From CAYMPH01 sp964392365 (GTDB taxonomy: Bacteria; Spirochaetota; UBA4802; UBA5550): DNA of 64,000 nt. The stretch is taken from NCBI GenBank assembly GCA_964392365.1, contig CAYMPH010000019.1, positions 1 through 64,000 of the forward strand. Reading direction: 5' to 3'. Position numbers and translations under genes: made by a program. Of the stretch, positions 53,314-61,202 are shown piece after piece. Below the pieces are notes generated by a model. It did no database searches. It was given only the letters and a program-made list of their open reading frames with translations, and was not told where the DNA came from. The number at the start of each line of letters is the position of its first letter. The first letter of the stretch is position 1.

Positions 53314-53763
53314 TCATTCCGGAGACCATTTCATAGTTCTGCATTTTTCCGGAATACAGATTTTACAAACCTCTTCATTTTTAGGAGGAAGAATATCAGG
53401 ATGCTGAATAATTTCAAATCCGAATTTTTTATAAAATTCAGAAATAACTGTATAAAGATAAACCGGTTTATCAAGTCCGGATAAAATATTTTTTAAAAAA
53501 TAACTTCCGATTCCTTTCCTGTGCATTTCAAGCCGGGTTGACATATAACTTAAAAAATAATATGAAGGATATGGTGTAATCTGAACGACTGCTATAATTA
53601 TTTTATTTCCGGTGAGTACATATAGATCAGTTAGAGAATCCTCGCCATCATATAAATCATTTCCTTTAAGAATAGATATAATATCCGGAATATCATCTTT
53701 TTTAAAAGATCGGATGACATATTGAGAAATGTTGATTTTCAGATTTTCTGTAGAAGAATTCAT
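53314..53763 (-). CDS. GNAT family N-acetyltransferase
   Basis: A 149-residue acetyltransferase. YVIRSFKKDDIPDIISIL is the first strand-helix. The acetyl-CoA pyrophosphate loop is RKGIGSYFLKNIL, after the SYMSTRLEMHR strand. LYTVISEFYKKFGFEII is the typical last part. The C-terminus has two Cys (EVCKICIPEKC), perhaps a metal-binding end. Substrate unknown. The next gene on the same strand is 9 bases upstream. Confidence 0.8.
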   Translation of the reverse strand: MNSSTENLKINISQYVIRSFKKDDIPDIISILKGNDLYDGEDSLTDLYVLTGNKIIIAVVQITPYPSYYFLSYMSTRLEMHRKGIGSYFLKNILSGLDKPVYLYTVISEFYKKFGFEIIQHPDILPPKNEEVCKICIPEKCRTMKWSPE

Positions 53764-53772
53764 TATCTATAT

Positions 53773-54057
53773 TTAAACAATTTCAAAGCATGTTTTAAGA
53801 TCCATGCCGGGTTCTAGCAGAGGCAATACTTCTTTAAAATTCTCAACGAAATTTGCTGAATGAATCTTAAGGGCATCTTTATCAAGATATTTCTCATAGA
53901 AAACTATAGTATTTGCATCACCTTTTACAGTATGGGGAATATATTCAAGACATCCCGGTTCTGTTTTTTTTGTATGTGAAGCGATTTGTTTCAACTTTTC
54001 TTTTACTTCATCCATCATTCCGTCTTTTACTTTTAAAGTAGCAATGAGTGTTATCAT
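53773..54057 (-). CDS. Antibiotic biosynthesis monooxygenase (ABM/YgiN-like) domain protein
   Basis: A 94-residue dimeric ferredoxin-like-fold protein. Family pattern: ITLIATLKVKDGMMDEVKEKL, then TEPGCLEYIPH, and the YEKYLDKDALKIHSAN segment with the conserved His. Members act as quinol or small-molecule monooxygenases or as stress proteins. It is co-oriented with the GNAT gene and probably in one transcript. Confidence 0.88.
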   Translation of the reverse strand: MITLIATLKVKDGMMDEVKEKLKQIASHTKKTEPGCLEYIPHTVKGDANTIVFYEKYLDKDALKIHSANFVENFKEVLPLLEPGMDLKTCFEIV

Positions 54058-54306
54058 AATAAATCTCCTATTATTTTAATAAAAGTATAAATTCCTTTTA
54101 ACTGATTAAATTGCAAATAAAATTTATTATGAAATCAGTTCAAATTTACCGGATGTTCCTAATTTGTTATATTTTTTTAAGTTTATTCCATCCGGTTTAA
54201 TTTTATTATCAGTTTCATCAATTTTACTTTTATTACGTCGAATTAAAAAAAATCAAATATTAAAAAATTAATGCAATAAATATTATAAAAATCAGTCTTG
54301 TAAGAT

Positions 54307-54852
54307 ATGAAAGAAGAAAAGCGTAACAGTAAATTTACAGACTTCTTTAAATCCGAGCGGACAAAAATGGTTAACTACGTACGGGGTTTAATCGATGACG
54401 CTGCGGATAAAGACGGTGAGGATATCGTTCAGGATGTCATGCTCAATCTTTTTAATCAGGCTGATATAACTATGCCTATAGAAAATCTTTCTGCATATAT
54501 TTATCAGTCTCTTAGAAACAGAGTTGTGGATATGCTCAAAAAAAGAAAATTCGAAAAATCGATCGATGAAATCAGCAATGATAATATTTCTTTATCGGAC
54601 TTACTCCATGACAGCAGATATGATACTGCTTCAGAATTCGAAAGAAAAGATATCAGAGAGGAAATTTTTAATGCATTAGAAACTCTTGATGAGGAAAGTA
54701 AAGCTTTAATCGTTTTAACTGAGTTTGAAGGAAAAACGTTCAGAGAGATTTCAGAAGACTGGGAAATTCCTGTAGGAACTTTGCTGTCTAAAAAATCCCG
54801 GGCAATCAGCAAAATAAGCAGAAAACTTATTCATTTAAAAACACATATTTAG
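54307..54852 (+). CDS. ECF sigma factor
   Basis: A 181-residue extracytoplasmic-function sigma-70 protein. Region 2 spans about 15-80, with DGEDIVQDVMLNLF for core binding and LSAYIYQSLRNRVVDMLKKRK for -10 contact. Region 4 spans about 115-170, with LDEESKALIVLTEFEGKTFREISEDWEIPVGTLLSKKSRA containing the DNA-binding helix-turn-helix. The next gene, 9 bases away, is a small membrane protein that may act with it. No classical anti-sigma (zinc HXXXCXXC) gene is adjacent. Confidence 0.93.
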   Translation: MKEEKRNSKFTDFFKSERTKMVNYVRGLIDDAADKDGEDIVQDVMLNLFNQADITMPIENLSAYIYQSLRNRVVDMLKKRKFEKSIDEISNDNISLSDLLHDSRYDTASEFERKDIREEIFNALETLDEESKALIVLTEFEGKTFREISEDWEIPVGTLLSKKSRAISKISRKLIHLKTHI

Positions 54853-54861
54853 GAGGAACTT

Positions 54862-55281
54862 ATGAGATCAATGGAATTTAGAGGAACACGCGGTCTTAAA
54901 ATTTTAAAAATAGCCGGAATGGTAATAGGTGGAATTGCTATGGCAGTATTATTTGCGCTGCTTTTCGGATGGGTATTTCAGATGTTATGGAACTGGCTGA
55001 TGCCGGAGCTTTTCGGCTTTAAAGTGATAACCTATCTGCAGGCTTTTGCCATAGTAATTCTTGCTAAAATACTCTTCGGCAGTTTTGGAAGCCATGGCGG
55101 AGGAAGAAATCACGATAATCATATGCCATGGGATAGAAACGGCAGCGGTTGTAAAAATATGCATTCCAGAAAAAGCAGAAAGCATTTTAAAGATTTCTGG
55201 AATGAAGAAGGCAAGGAAGCATTTGAAGCATATGTAAAAAAAATTGAGACTGCCGATAGCATTGATGAAAATAAAAAATAG
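54862..55281 (+). CDS. Small membrane protein paired with ECF sigma factor
   Basis: A 139-residue protein with two transmembrane helices (about 15-37 and 54-72) around the conserved-looking FGWVFQMLWNWLMPELFGF loop. A Gly/His/Asn-rich soluble tail (HGGGRNHDNHMPWDRNG) follows, and then FWNEEGKEAFEAYVKK. AGGAGG at the start and the 9-base gap to the sigma gene indicate co-expression. The His-rich segment might sense metal. It may be the regulator of the sigma factor, but this is inference. Confidence 0.75.
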   Translation: MRSMEFRGTRGLKILKIAGMVIGGIAMAVLFALLFGWVFQMLWNWLMPELFGFKVITYLQAFAIVILAKILFGSFGSHGGGRNHDNHMPWDRNGSGCKNMHSRKSRKHFKDFWNEEGKEAFEAYVKKIETADSIDENKK

Positions 55282-55293
55282 TAAAAGAATTAT

Positions 55294-56196
55294 TTAATGA
55301 TGTAATTTATTCCAGCGGCTTAAATCTTCCTGCCGCTGGTTTTTTTTAATATCATTTTCATTAGGACTTTTGCCCATTAATATTTTTCTGATGTATATAA
55401 TAAATGTAATTATGCAGATAAACCCGATAACCCCGATAACAATTGAATCAGCTAAAACGAATTGAGTATTTAAAATAACAGGCTTAATCAGCATATAAAT
55501 AAATAATGAAACAAACAATATCGATGCATGAAGATATGAAACGATGGTGCTAAAATATCCGAGCCTGTTTCGGAAAGTAAGCTGAAAACTGCTGAAGACC
55601 CAGATCGGGCAGATAAGCAAATCAGCTATATTTACTGCTAAAACCGGCAATGATAAATTCAGTTTTCCTGAAATAAAATAAATTATATTAACAAGAGCCC
55701 GGGCTATAAAAACCAGACCCATTGCATTTATTATTCCGGCAAATACTTTCACAGATTTGAAATTCGATTTCCATTTCTCCAGCTTTTCCTGATCCAATAA
55801 AAGCAGTATTTTTATTAAACTTATTACACAGAATAAAAGCATTACAGAATTAATTATTATATTAAAAATAAATCTCATTGAAACCAGATATACTATATAA
55901 TTATAAAGAATGAACAATAGAGATGCTGACCATCCTATTAATCCAATGAGTTTATTGCTGTTTAAAAAAATAATTGAAATTAAAAAAAACGGCGCGGCAA
56001 AAAATAAACCTACAATATCATTAGCTGCGAATGAATTAAATAATTCCGGGGAATTATAAACTGATTTGCTGAAAACCAGACCATGAATTGAATTAAAAAT
56101 AAATAAAAAAGCAATCATGTATGAAAGGATTAACACAAGTTTCATATCCCCTTTTACAGGAAGATTATTTGCTATATCTTTTTCGTAGAGCATCAT
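55294..56196 (-). CDS. Integral membrane protein (300 aa), unknown
   Basis: About eight hydrophobic segments are predicted across 300 residues, with a charged C-terminal tail (GKSPNENDIKKNQRQEDL). It is convergent with the ECF-associated gene and 13 bases from it. No motif identifies a transporter or enzyme family. Confidence 0.65.
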   Translation of the reverse strand: MMLYEKDIANNLPVKGDMKLVLILSYMIAFLFIFNSIHGLVFSKSVYNSPELFNSFAANDIVGLFFAAPFFLISIIFLNSNKLIGLIGWSASLLFILYNYIVYLVSMRFIFNIIINSVMLLFCVISLIKILLLLDQEKLEKWKSNFKSVKVFAGIINAMGLVFIARALVNIIYFISGKLNLSLPVLAVNIADLLICPIWVFSSFQLTFRNRLGYFSTIVSYLHASILFVSLFIYMLIKPVILNTQFVLADSIVIGVIGFICIITFIIYIRKILMGKSPNENDIKKNQRQEDLSRWNKLHH

Positions 56197-56444
56197 GAAA
56201 ACCTCTTTTATTTATATGACAGGTACAGCAGCGAACTGTATCATTTATTAAATTTGTAAATTTGAAATTATACTACGAATAAAAAAAGAAAATCCTGTGA
56301 TTTCTCTTGGCGTAACAAATCTACTATTCTTTAAAAACTGCACGAGAATAGAATATATTTATTAAATTTTACTTAATGAACATGAAACCACAACATTGAG
56401 AATGAAATAGTGTATTTCAATTCTTTTTAAAAATGGATTTAACA

Positions 56445-56828
56445 TCAATCACGTTTTTCGATCTTCCTCATTCTCTGAATAATAAAATCTGTCATTGGAG
56501 TATTGCTGACATATGCTTTCTTTTTTTGAATTACAGATTTTGTCACTTTCGGCTTTTTCAAAATAGATTTCGCCTTTTTAACAACTTTTACTGGTTTCGT
56601 CTTCTTAACAACTTTTACAGGTTTCGTCTTCTTAACAACTTTTACCGGTTTCGCCTTCTTAACTACTTTTACCGGTTTCGCCTTCTTAACTACTTTTGCA
56701 GCTTTAATAAGCTTTGTTTTTTTTATTACTTTTTTCCCCTTAGAAGCTGCTGCTTTTTTCAGTGATTTTGCAGCTGCTTTTTTAGCAACTTTCACTTTCT
56801 TTACTGGCTTTGCTTTCGCTTTCATCAT
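56445..56828 (-). CDS. Histone H1-like Lys/Ala-rich protein
   Basis: A 127-residue, extremely basic protein made of Lys, Ala, Val and Pro. The centre carries about four tandem ten-residue units of the form K-P-V-K-V-V-K-K-A/T-K, coded by near-identical 30-base DNA repeats at about 56580-56700. The C-terminal 25 residues (VSNTPMTDFIIQRMRKIEKRD) are not repetitive and may fold. It resembles bacterial H1-like nucleoid proteins, which bind DNA without sequence specificity. It has the best promoter in the window. Confidence 0.8.
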   Translation of the reverse strand: MMKAKAKPVKKVKVAKKAAAKSLKKAAASKGKKVIKKTKLIKAAKVVKKAKPVKVVKKAKPVKVVKKTKPVKVVKKTKPVKVVKKAKSILKKPKVTKSVIQKKKAYVSNTPMTDFIIQRMRKIEKRD

Positions 56829-56847
56829 TTACATCCTCCATAAATTT

Positions 56848-56876
56848 ATTATAATACCTTACAGAATTAATGTCAA
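56848..56876 (-). promoter_or_regulatory. Perfect consensus sigma-70 promoter for the histone-like gene
   Basis: On the minus strand, TTGACA (56871-56876), exactly 17 bases, then TATAAT (56848-56853). A GGAGG site and the ATG follow. Confidence 0.85.
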
Positions 56877-57035
56877 TAAAAGTTTATTTCTTCTGCTTAA
56901 ATTCAAGTAACAGATAGCACTTCTTTAAAACAAAAAGTAACTATTAATATTGACTTTCGGTATACTATCAGAAAATATTAATTAGATTATTAATATTAAT
57001 TTCATTCGATTTTTAAATTATTCACCAGGAACTAA

Positions 57036-57422
57036 TTAAATTTTACTCACAAAAATTTTTTTAATAATATAAGCAGCCAAACCAACTTCAAACATACTCC
57101 ATGGAACAGCAAATATCAGCAATTTAAGCGGAAGGGCATTAAGGTTTCCAATAACTATCCACATCATAACAAATGCCATGAGCCATACAACGCCGATTGC
57201 TTCAAGAAAACGGATCTTTTTTAATAAAAAAAGAATCAGACCTGCAAGCATAAAGCTCCAGATTCCCCACATCGCGTTATTAAGCGGATCAGATGGGAAA
57301 CTCAGTCCCATGCTGTTGTATTTTTCTACCCAATAGTTTTTTAACAGGAGCTCATTTCTTGTAAATTCCGAAATGCTTATCCATAATCCTGAAGCAATAA
57401 ATGCAAAAATATTTTTTTTCAT
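57036..57422 (-). CDS. Small integral membrane protein (128 aa)
   Basis: Four predicted transmembrane helices spread through the chain (near 5-25, 48-67, 72-92 and 98-122). AAGGAG precedes the ATG, and a TTGACT-17-TATTAA promoter lies upstream. No signature identifies the family. Confidence 0.65.
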   Translation of the reverse strand: MKKNIFAFIASGLWISISEFTRNELLLKNYWVEKYNSMGLSFPSDPLNNAMWGIWSFMLAGLILFLLKKIRFLEAIGVVWLMAFVMMWIVIGNLNALPLKLLIFAVPWSMFEVGLAAYIIKKIFVSKI

Positions 57423-57465
57423 ATTTATTAAATCTCCTTTAAAAAATATTTCTATTTATAATAAT

Positions 57466-57494
57466 TTAATATAAATAATTATTATAAAAGTCAA
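57466..57494 (-). promoter_or_regulatory. Sigma-70 type promoter for the small membrane protein gene
   Basis: On the minus strand, TTGACT (57489-57494), a 17-base spacer and TATTAA (57466-57471). Confidence 0.55.
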
Positions 57495-57696
57495 TCAATT
57501 TCTAAAAATTACTATAACTCATAACTTTCTTTCTGCTGGCAGATATCAGAAATTACAAATTAAATTATTAGTCCAACAAGCTTGCAGGAAAAGCCTAATT
57601 GTTTGCCCGATGTCCGCGGATGGATGGGTAGAGAGAAAAAGAAAGCTTATAGCGAGTATAAATGATAAATTTACCTGAAAAATTTGACAGCGTATT

Positions 57697-58503
57697 TCAT
57701 GGCCAGGGATCCCAGTCGCCCCAGTTGTCATAGTATTCTTTCATTGCAGGAATTTTTTCAAGATTATCTTCAATATATTTTTTTGTATTTTTAACCAGTT
57801 CCTGTTCCTTAACAAGAGATAGTTCTCCTATCATAACCCTGGTTCTTAAAAAAACAAAATAGGTGTCGAGTACATCGTGGATGCAGTAATCATTAATATC
57901 TTTAATACGTCCTTCCTTAAAAAGACCGTAAACTTCATTGCCTTTTGTTGACATTTTGCCGGGCTTGCCGATCACCTTTGCAAGCATGTTAAGTCCGCCA
58001 TTCATTTTAATAGCGCTGTAATTTGAAATCCAGTCCTGTAAATCAATGTGTTTTGTTCCGAACCTGAACCGGCCTGCAAATTTATCTTTAAAATGTCTTT
58101 TTGCAGTAAATCCGTATCTGTATGCCATGAGCTCAAGAATCGGAATATCGAACCCCCTGCCGTTGAACGTTACGAATGAAGCGTCGTTATAAATATCCTC
58201 AATTCCGAACCAGAACATCCTTACCATTTCGCGGGTTCTGTAATCCGGTTCATCAAGACAAACAATGTCAGCTAGGGAAAAATCCGCGCGTACCTTTGCA
58301 ACGCAGATTGCAACAGGATACTGGAATGTAACCGGAATGAATTCTGAAACGCCGCCTGTGGAATCTGAAATTTCCTTCATGAAAAGCTCAATAGCCTGAT
58401 CTTCGCTGATATCTTCAGACGAATACTTTACTTTTTTAATCAGTGCCCCGTCAGGAACGCTTTCAACATCAAATACCAGATATTTTATTTCTTCAGATCC
58501 CAA
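57697..58503 (-). CDS. PolB-like 3'-5' exonuclease domain protein
   Basis: A 268-residue DEDD-type exonuclease related to the proofreading domain of family B polymerases but without polymerase. Metal-binding acids are in LVFDVESVPDG (Exo I), FVTFNGRGFDIPIL (Exo II) and DYCIHDVLDTYFVFLR (Exo III). A conserved-looking C-terminus ends WGDWDPWP. I choose TTG 58503 after a GGGGAG site. The frame stays open to 58527, but that start would fall inside the T run of the upstream gene's terminator. Confidence 0.85.
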   Translation of the reverse strand: MGSEEIKYLVFDVESVPDGALIKKVKYSSEDISEDQAIELFMKEISDSTGGVSEFIPVTFQYPVAICVAKVRADFSLADIVCLDEPDYRTREMVRMFWFGIEDIYNDASFVTFNGRGFDIPILELMAYRYGFTAKRHFKDKFAGRFRFGTKHIDLQDWISNYSAIKMNGGLNMLAKVIGKPGKMSTKGNEVYGLFKEGRIKDINDYCIHDVLDTYFVFLRTRVMIGELSLVKEQELVKNTKKYIEDNLEKIPAMKEYYDNWGDWDPWP

Positions 58504-58517
58504 ACAGCACACTCCCC

Positions 58518-58550
58518 AAAAAAACAAGGATGCCTACAATAACAGCATCC
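58518..58550 (-). terminator. Terminator of the HEAT-repeat gene
   Basis: A GGATGC/GCATCC stem with an 11-base loop is followed on the minus strand by TTGTTTTTTT. It lies immediately upstream of the exonuclease start. Confidence 0.7.
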
Positions 58551-58577
58551 CGGTATTTTTAAAATAAAAAAAATAAA

Positions 58578-59012
58578 TTATTTGCCTGAAGCTTTTTCTT
58601 CAAGTTTTTTCAATATATCCAGAACATATGGATCAGATTCTTTTTCTTTTGCCTGTTTCCAGGATGAGATAGAATTTTTAGATCCGATTCTGAATGATGC
58701 AAGTATTCCGGCATATCTTACTTCAGCGCTCTGGTCATTGAGAAAACATTTATTAACAGCTTCAGCAGCGCTCTCATCTCCAATATAGCCGAGTGCAGTT
58801 ACTGCATTTATGCGGACTGTTTCCCTTGAATCATCAAGCAGATTTATAAGATTAGGTATTGCAGCTTTTTCCTGCTTTGATCCGGCCCAGTCTGCAGCTG
58901 CAATAATAGTTTTTTCGTCTTTAGATGCAGTTAGATCTGCAACAGATTGTGCAAATAAAGCTGCTGCAGCAATTATCATTCCAAAAAATAATATAATACT
59001 TAATTTTTTCAT
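58578..59012 (-). CDS. Exported HEAT-repeat protein
   Basis: A 144-residue protein with a signal peptide (cleavage near the Ala-Gln at 21-22) and about three HEAT repeats of the PBS-lyase/armadillo type: AIPNLINLLDDSRETVRINAVTALGYIGD, then the SAEVRYAGILASFRIGS unit. It is probably a periplasmic scaffold. It has its own promoter and terminator. Confidence 0.85.
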   Translation of the reverse strand: MKKLSIILFFGMIIAAAALFAQSVADLTASKDEKTIIAAADWAGSKQEKAAIPNLINLLDDSRETVRINAVTALGYIGDESAAEAVNKCFLNDQSAEVRYAGILASFRIGSKNSISSWKQAKEKESDPYVLDILKKLEEKASGK

Positions 59013-59041
59013 TTTTTATTCTCCATTATATTGATTGATTC

Positions 59042-59070
59042 TTAATATTAAAAAATAGTTATTATGTCAA
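59042..59070 (-). promoter_or_regulatory. Sigma-70 type promoter for the HEAT-repeat gene
   Basis: On the minus strand, TTGACA (59065-59070), a 17-base spacer and TATTAA (59042-59047). Confidence 0.65.
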
Positions 59071-59120
59071 TCATAAATAATAGAAAAAAATTGATTTTAA
59101 CAGGGGAATTCCGGTATAAG

Positions 59121-59356
59121 AGAATTCTCAAGAAGAAAGGAGCATCCCGGCGCTCCTCTCTCCTCGAGACTCCACTCTCCTCCGGCCGCTCATTTTGCCG
59201 CGGGGGCTATTAGGGTTTTATTCTAAAGTAGATTTTTCCCAACAAGCAGTAATGGCAGATTATCATCTGCCACACTAAATGCTAAATAAAGATCAACACC
59301 AATTCGCCGGTGAGATGGTTCGGCTTCGCTCACGATCAGTTCACCGGCTTGAGTGT
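59121..59356 (-). repeat. Bipartite repeat unit C (S4 + R2)
   Basis: Unit C is left of the transposase and reads outward on the minus strand. S4 has arms GCCGGTGA/TCACCGGC at 59306-59349 with a longer loop than S1-S3. R2 (59208-59121) has the GC-rich block, GTGGA and a hairpin with loop CCGGGA. R2 matches R1 at most positions, and its changes in the hairpin mainly keep base pairs. Confidence 0.75.
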
Positions 59357-59383
59357 TAAAATTTATACAAAAGACACAAAGAG

Positions 59384-59397
59384 GCTCTGACCCTGAG
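59384..59397 (-). repeat. GGGTCAGAGCC motif, left copy
   Basis: GGCTCTGACCCTGA lies directly after the 3' end of the transposase gene. It is inverted relative to the copies at 60056 and 61051. Confidence 0.7.
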
Positions 59398-59404
59398 TAA
59401 AATT

Positions 59405-59992
59405 TTACTTAAACGATAACCGTTTTCTGTAGGCCTCTTCGTATAAAAGAAATTTTTCTACACATTCCTCAAAATTATTCCCCAGTTTCCAGAAATATTC
59501 ATGTAATATAATTTTTATTGGAAGATCTGCATTTTTATTCAGATATTGGTTTATAAAACCTATTTCATTATTTCTTGGATCTCTTGAAAGACCTTTTCTA
59601 ACAGGATTAAAGGCAATATACCATAAAAGCCAGTTTAAATAATCCTCTGGATCATCTGCATCTTCAATTATTGTTGAACCGAATCTCTCGTTCCAGAAAG
59701 CTCCGGTTTCATTCATGGCAGAATTGTACTTCTCGGCAATCCTTGCTTTGATATACTGCATAATTATTGAAACAGTATCTTTTCCCTGAATAGTTTTTAT
59801 TACCATATGAATATGATTTGCAACAATTTCTGCTGCGACCAGATCAAATTCATACTTTTCCTGACACATTCGAACTGATTCGACGAAATATTTTTTCCCG
59901 TATTTCCCCATCAGCTTGTTTTTCTTTCCATGGCATCTGGTGAAACAGTGGTGGGTAGCTCCTTGGGCAGTATTTCTTGTTTTTCTCGGCAT
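59405..59992 (-). mobile_element. REP-associated tyrosine transposase (RAYT, IS200-like Y1 family)
   Basis: A 195-residue Y1 transposase. The metal-binding HUH motif is NHIHMVIKT, and the helix with the likely nucleophilic Tyr is in IIMQYIKARIAEKYN. FWNERFGSTII and WYIAFNPVRKGL are typical of the REP-associated clade. RAYTs are thought to cut and move short palindromic repeats and usually occur as single copies next to them. That fits here, because units C and D flank the gene in outward orientation. The gene appears intact. Confidence 0.92.
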
Positions 59993-60055
59993 ATAAACTC
60001 CTTTAGTGTTTATATATTAATACTATCGAGAAGGGAAAATTTAAAAATATATGGC

Positions 60056-60067
60056 GGGGTCAGAGCC
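60056..60067 (+). repeat. GGGTCAGAGCC motif, right copy
   Basis: GGGGTCAGAGCC lies about 65 bases upstream of the transposase start. It is the inverted partner of 59384-59397. Confidence 0.7.
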
Positions 60068-60093
60068 ACCTATTACTCACTTTAATCCTACCC

Positions 60094-60290
60094 AAGCCGG
60101 TTTCTTCAAAACCGGGCGAAAGGATGCATTTTCAAAACAGGAGGGAAAAAAGATATCCTTAATATTAAATAAATTATTAACAGAACAAGGCCCTGAAAGC
60201 AGCCGCGGCGTTGAGCGGGCGGCGGTGGGTGGATTCTAAAGGAGGGAGGCATGCCGCAATAATGCCTCCCTCCTTTAGGTTATTGTTGCA
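60094..60290 (+). repeat. Bipartite repeat unit D (S2 + R4)
   Basis: Unit D is right of the transposase and reads outward on the plus strand. S2 has hairpin CCGGTTT-cttca-AAACCGG at 60097-60115, then AAAGGATGCATTTT. R4 has CCGCGGCGTTGAGCGGGCGG, GTGGAT, and a perfect 17-bp hairpin at 60236-60278 followed by a CACAGCA word also seen beside R3. Confidence 0.75.
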
Positions 60291-60406
60291 CAGCATATAC
60301 GATGAGTTGGTTCGACTCCGCTCACCAACCGTGGTTCAATATCGCTTGCCAGCATGGTTTAATTTCGCTTACATAGCGGAGTTCAATTCCGCTTTTTAAC
60401 AACTGT

Positions 60407-60805
60407 TTAAGCTTGCTTCGTAGTAAAAATATTAAATTCCGGGGGATTAATCAGGTGCCTTTTAACATAGCATAAATCAGCAGCTTTAATCACTGCATCT
60501 TTATATTTATCAGGAAAATCTGCTGGAAGCCTGATTTCCATTGTTATTTTACCGATCAGACCGGTTTCCGGATTTTTATACATATTCATAACAAGAGAAA
60601 CTCCATCAGTTGAAATTTCTCTTGCCTGACAGAATCCGAAAACAAAAATTCCTGCACAAGACCCGATTGATGAAAGAAACATATCGAACGGCTCAGGGAA
60701 TTCCCCGCCGCCGCCAGCTTTCTCGGACTGATCGGTTTTAACAGTAAATCCTTTGTATTCGGTAAATACCTTTTTACCGCCGCTGGAATAAATCTTCATT
60801 TCCAT
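60407..60805 (-). CDS. OsmC-like protein
   Basis: A 132-residue OsmC/Ohr-superfamily protein. Its two Cys that could act in peroxide reduction are in FLSSIGSCAGIFVFGF and AADLCYVKRHL, with the usual PFDMFL and PEFN segments. Members reduce organic peroxides or have other thiol chemistry. The gene is followed closely by nothing and preceded by a small zinc-ribbon gene, 9 bases away on the same strand. Confidence 0.88.
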   Translation of the reverse strand: MEMKIYSSGGKKVFTEYKGFTVKTDQSEKAGGGGEFPEPFDMFLSSIGSCAGIFVFGFCQAREISTDGVSLVMNMYKNPETGLIGKITMEIRLPADFPDKYKDAVIKAADLCYVKRHLINPPEFNIFTTKQA

Positions 60806-60814
60806 AGCTTTTAC

Positions 60815-60946
60815 CTATACAAGCGTAATATAATTTTCTTCTCTCGCGCATTTAAAACAAAGCCTGAGACCATCTTTAGTATTTTTTACCGGTATGTAAA
60901 AATGGTTTAGACTGTTGATTTCTGCGCCGCATTTTGTGCATTTCAT
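60815..60946 (-). CDS. Small zinc-ribbon protein (43 aa)
   Basis: A 43-residue ORF from ATG 60946, with a GGAG-like site upstream. It begins MKCTKCGAEIN and has a second pair LCFKCARE about 25 residues later, a four-Cys zinc knuckle. It lies 9 bases upstream of the OsmC-like gene. It is too short for most gene callers, but the Cys spacing and ribosome site make it credible. Confidence 0.65.
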   Translation of the reverse strand: MKCTKCGAEINSLNHFYIPVKNTKDGLRLCFKCAREENYITLV

Positions 60947-61050
60947 ATTATTTCTCCGGGAAAAAGTTTTATCATTTATATTATCGGATTTGATTAAATT
61001 TTAATTCAATCATTATTCATTAAAATTAATACTGAATAAAACACAAAAAC

Positions 61051-61062
61051 GGGGTCAGAGCC
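61051..61062 (+). repeat. Third GGGGTCAGAGCC copy
   Basis: Identical 12 bases to 60056-60067, in the gene-free stretch downstream of the ABC permease, with no repeat unit next to it. Confidence 0.6.
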
Positions 61063-61096
61063 TTAATTCACTACAAAATGTGTAAGTAATGGAGAT

Positions 61097-61155
61097 AGAT
61101 AAGATTACGGGGATAGATAAACATCTCCTAATATCTTCAATCTCCTTATCCCCTT
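61097..61155. repeat. Imperfect hairpin after the ABC exporter operon
   Basis: GGGGATA and TATCCCC arms (with CTCC words inside) surround an AT-rich loop, about 50 bases beyond the permease stop. It may act as a transcription end. Confidence 0.35.
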
Positions 61156-61202
61156 TTCATACACATTTATAATGGATAAAAATTATTTTGATATTATCAA
61201 AT

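Noticed and set aside
56433..56765. Phe/Arg/Asn-rich repeat ORF on the plus strand
   Set aside because: It is the antisense shadow of the tandem Lys-rich repeats of the histone-like gene.
60051..60399. Two overlapping ORFs (60051-60239 and 60211-60399)
   Set aside because: They run through repeat unit D and its hairpins, have no ribosome sites and show no protein-like composition.
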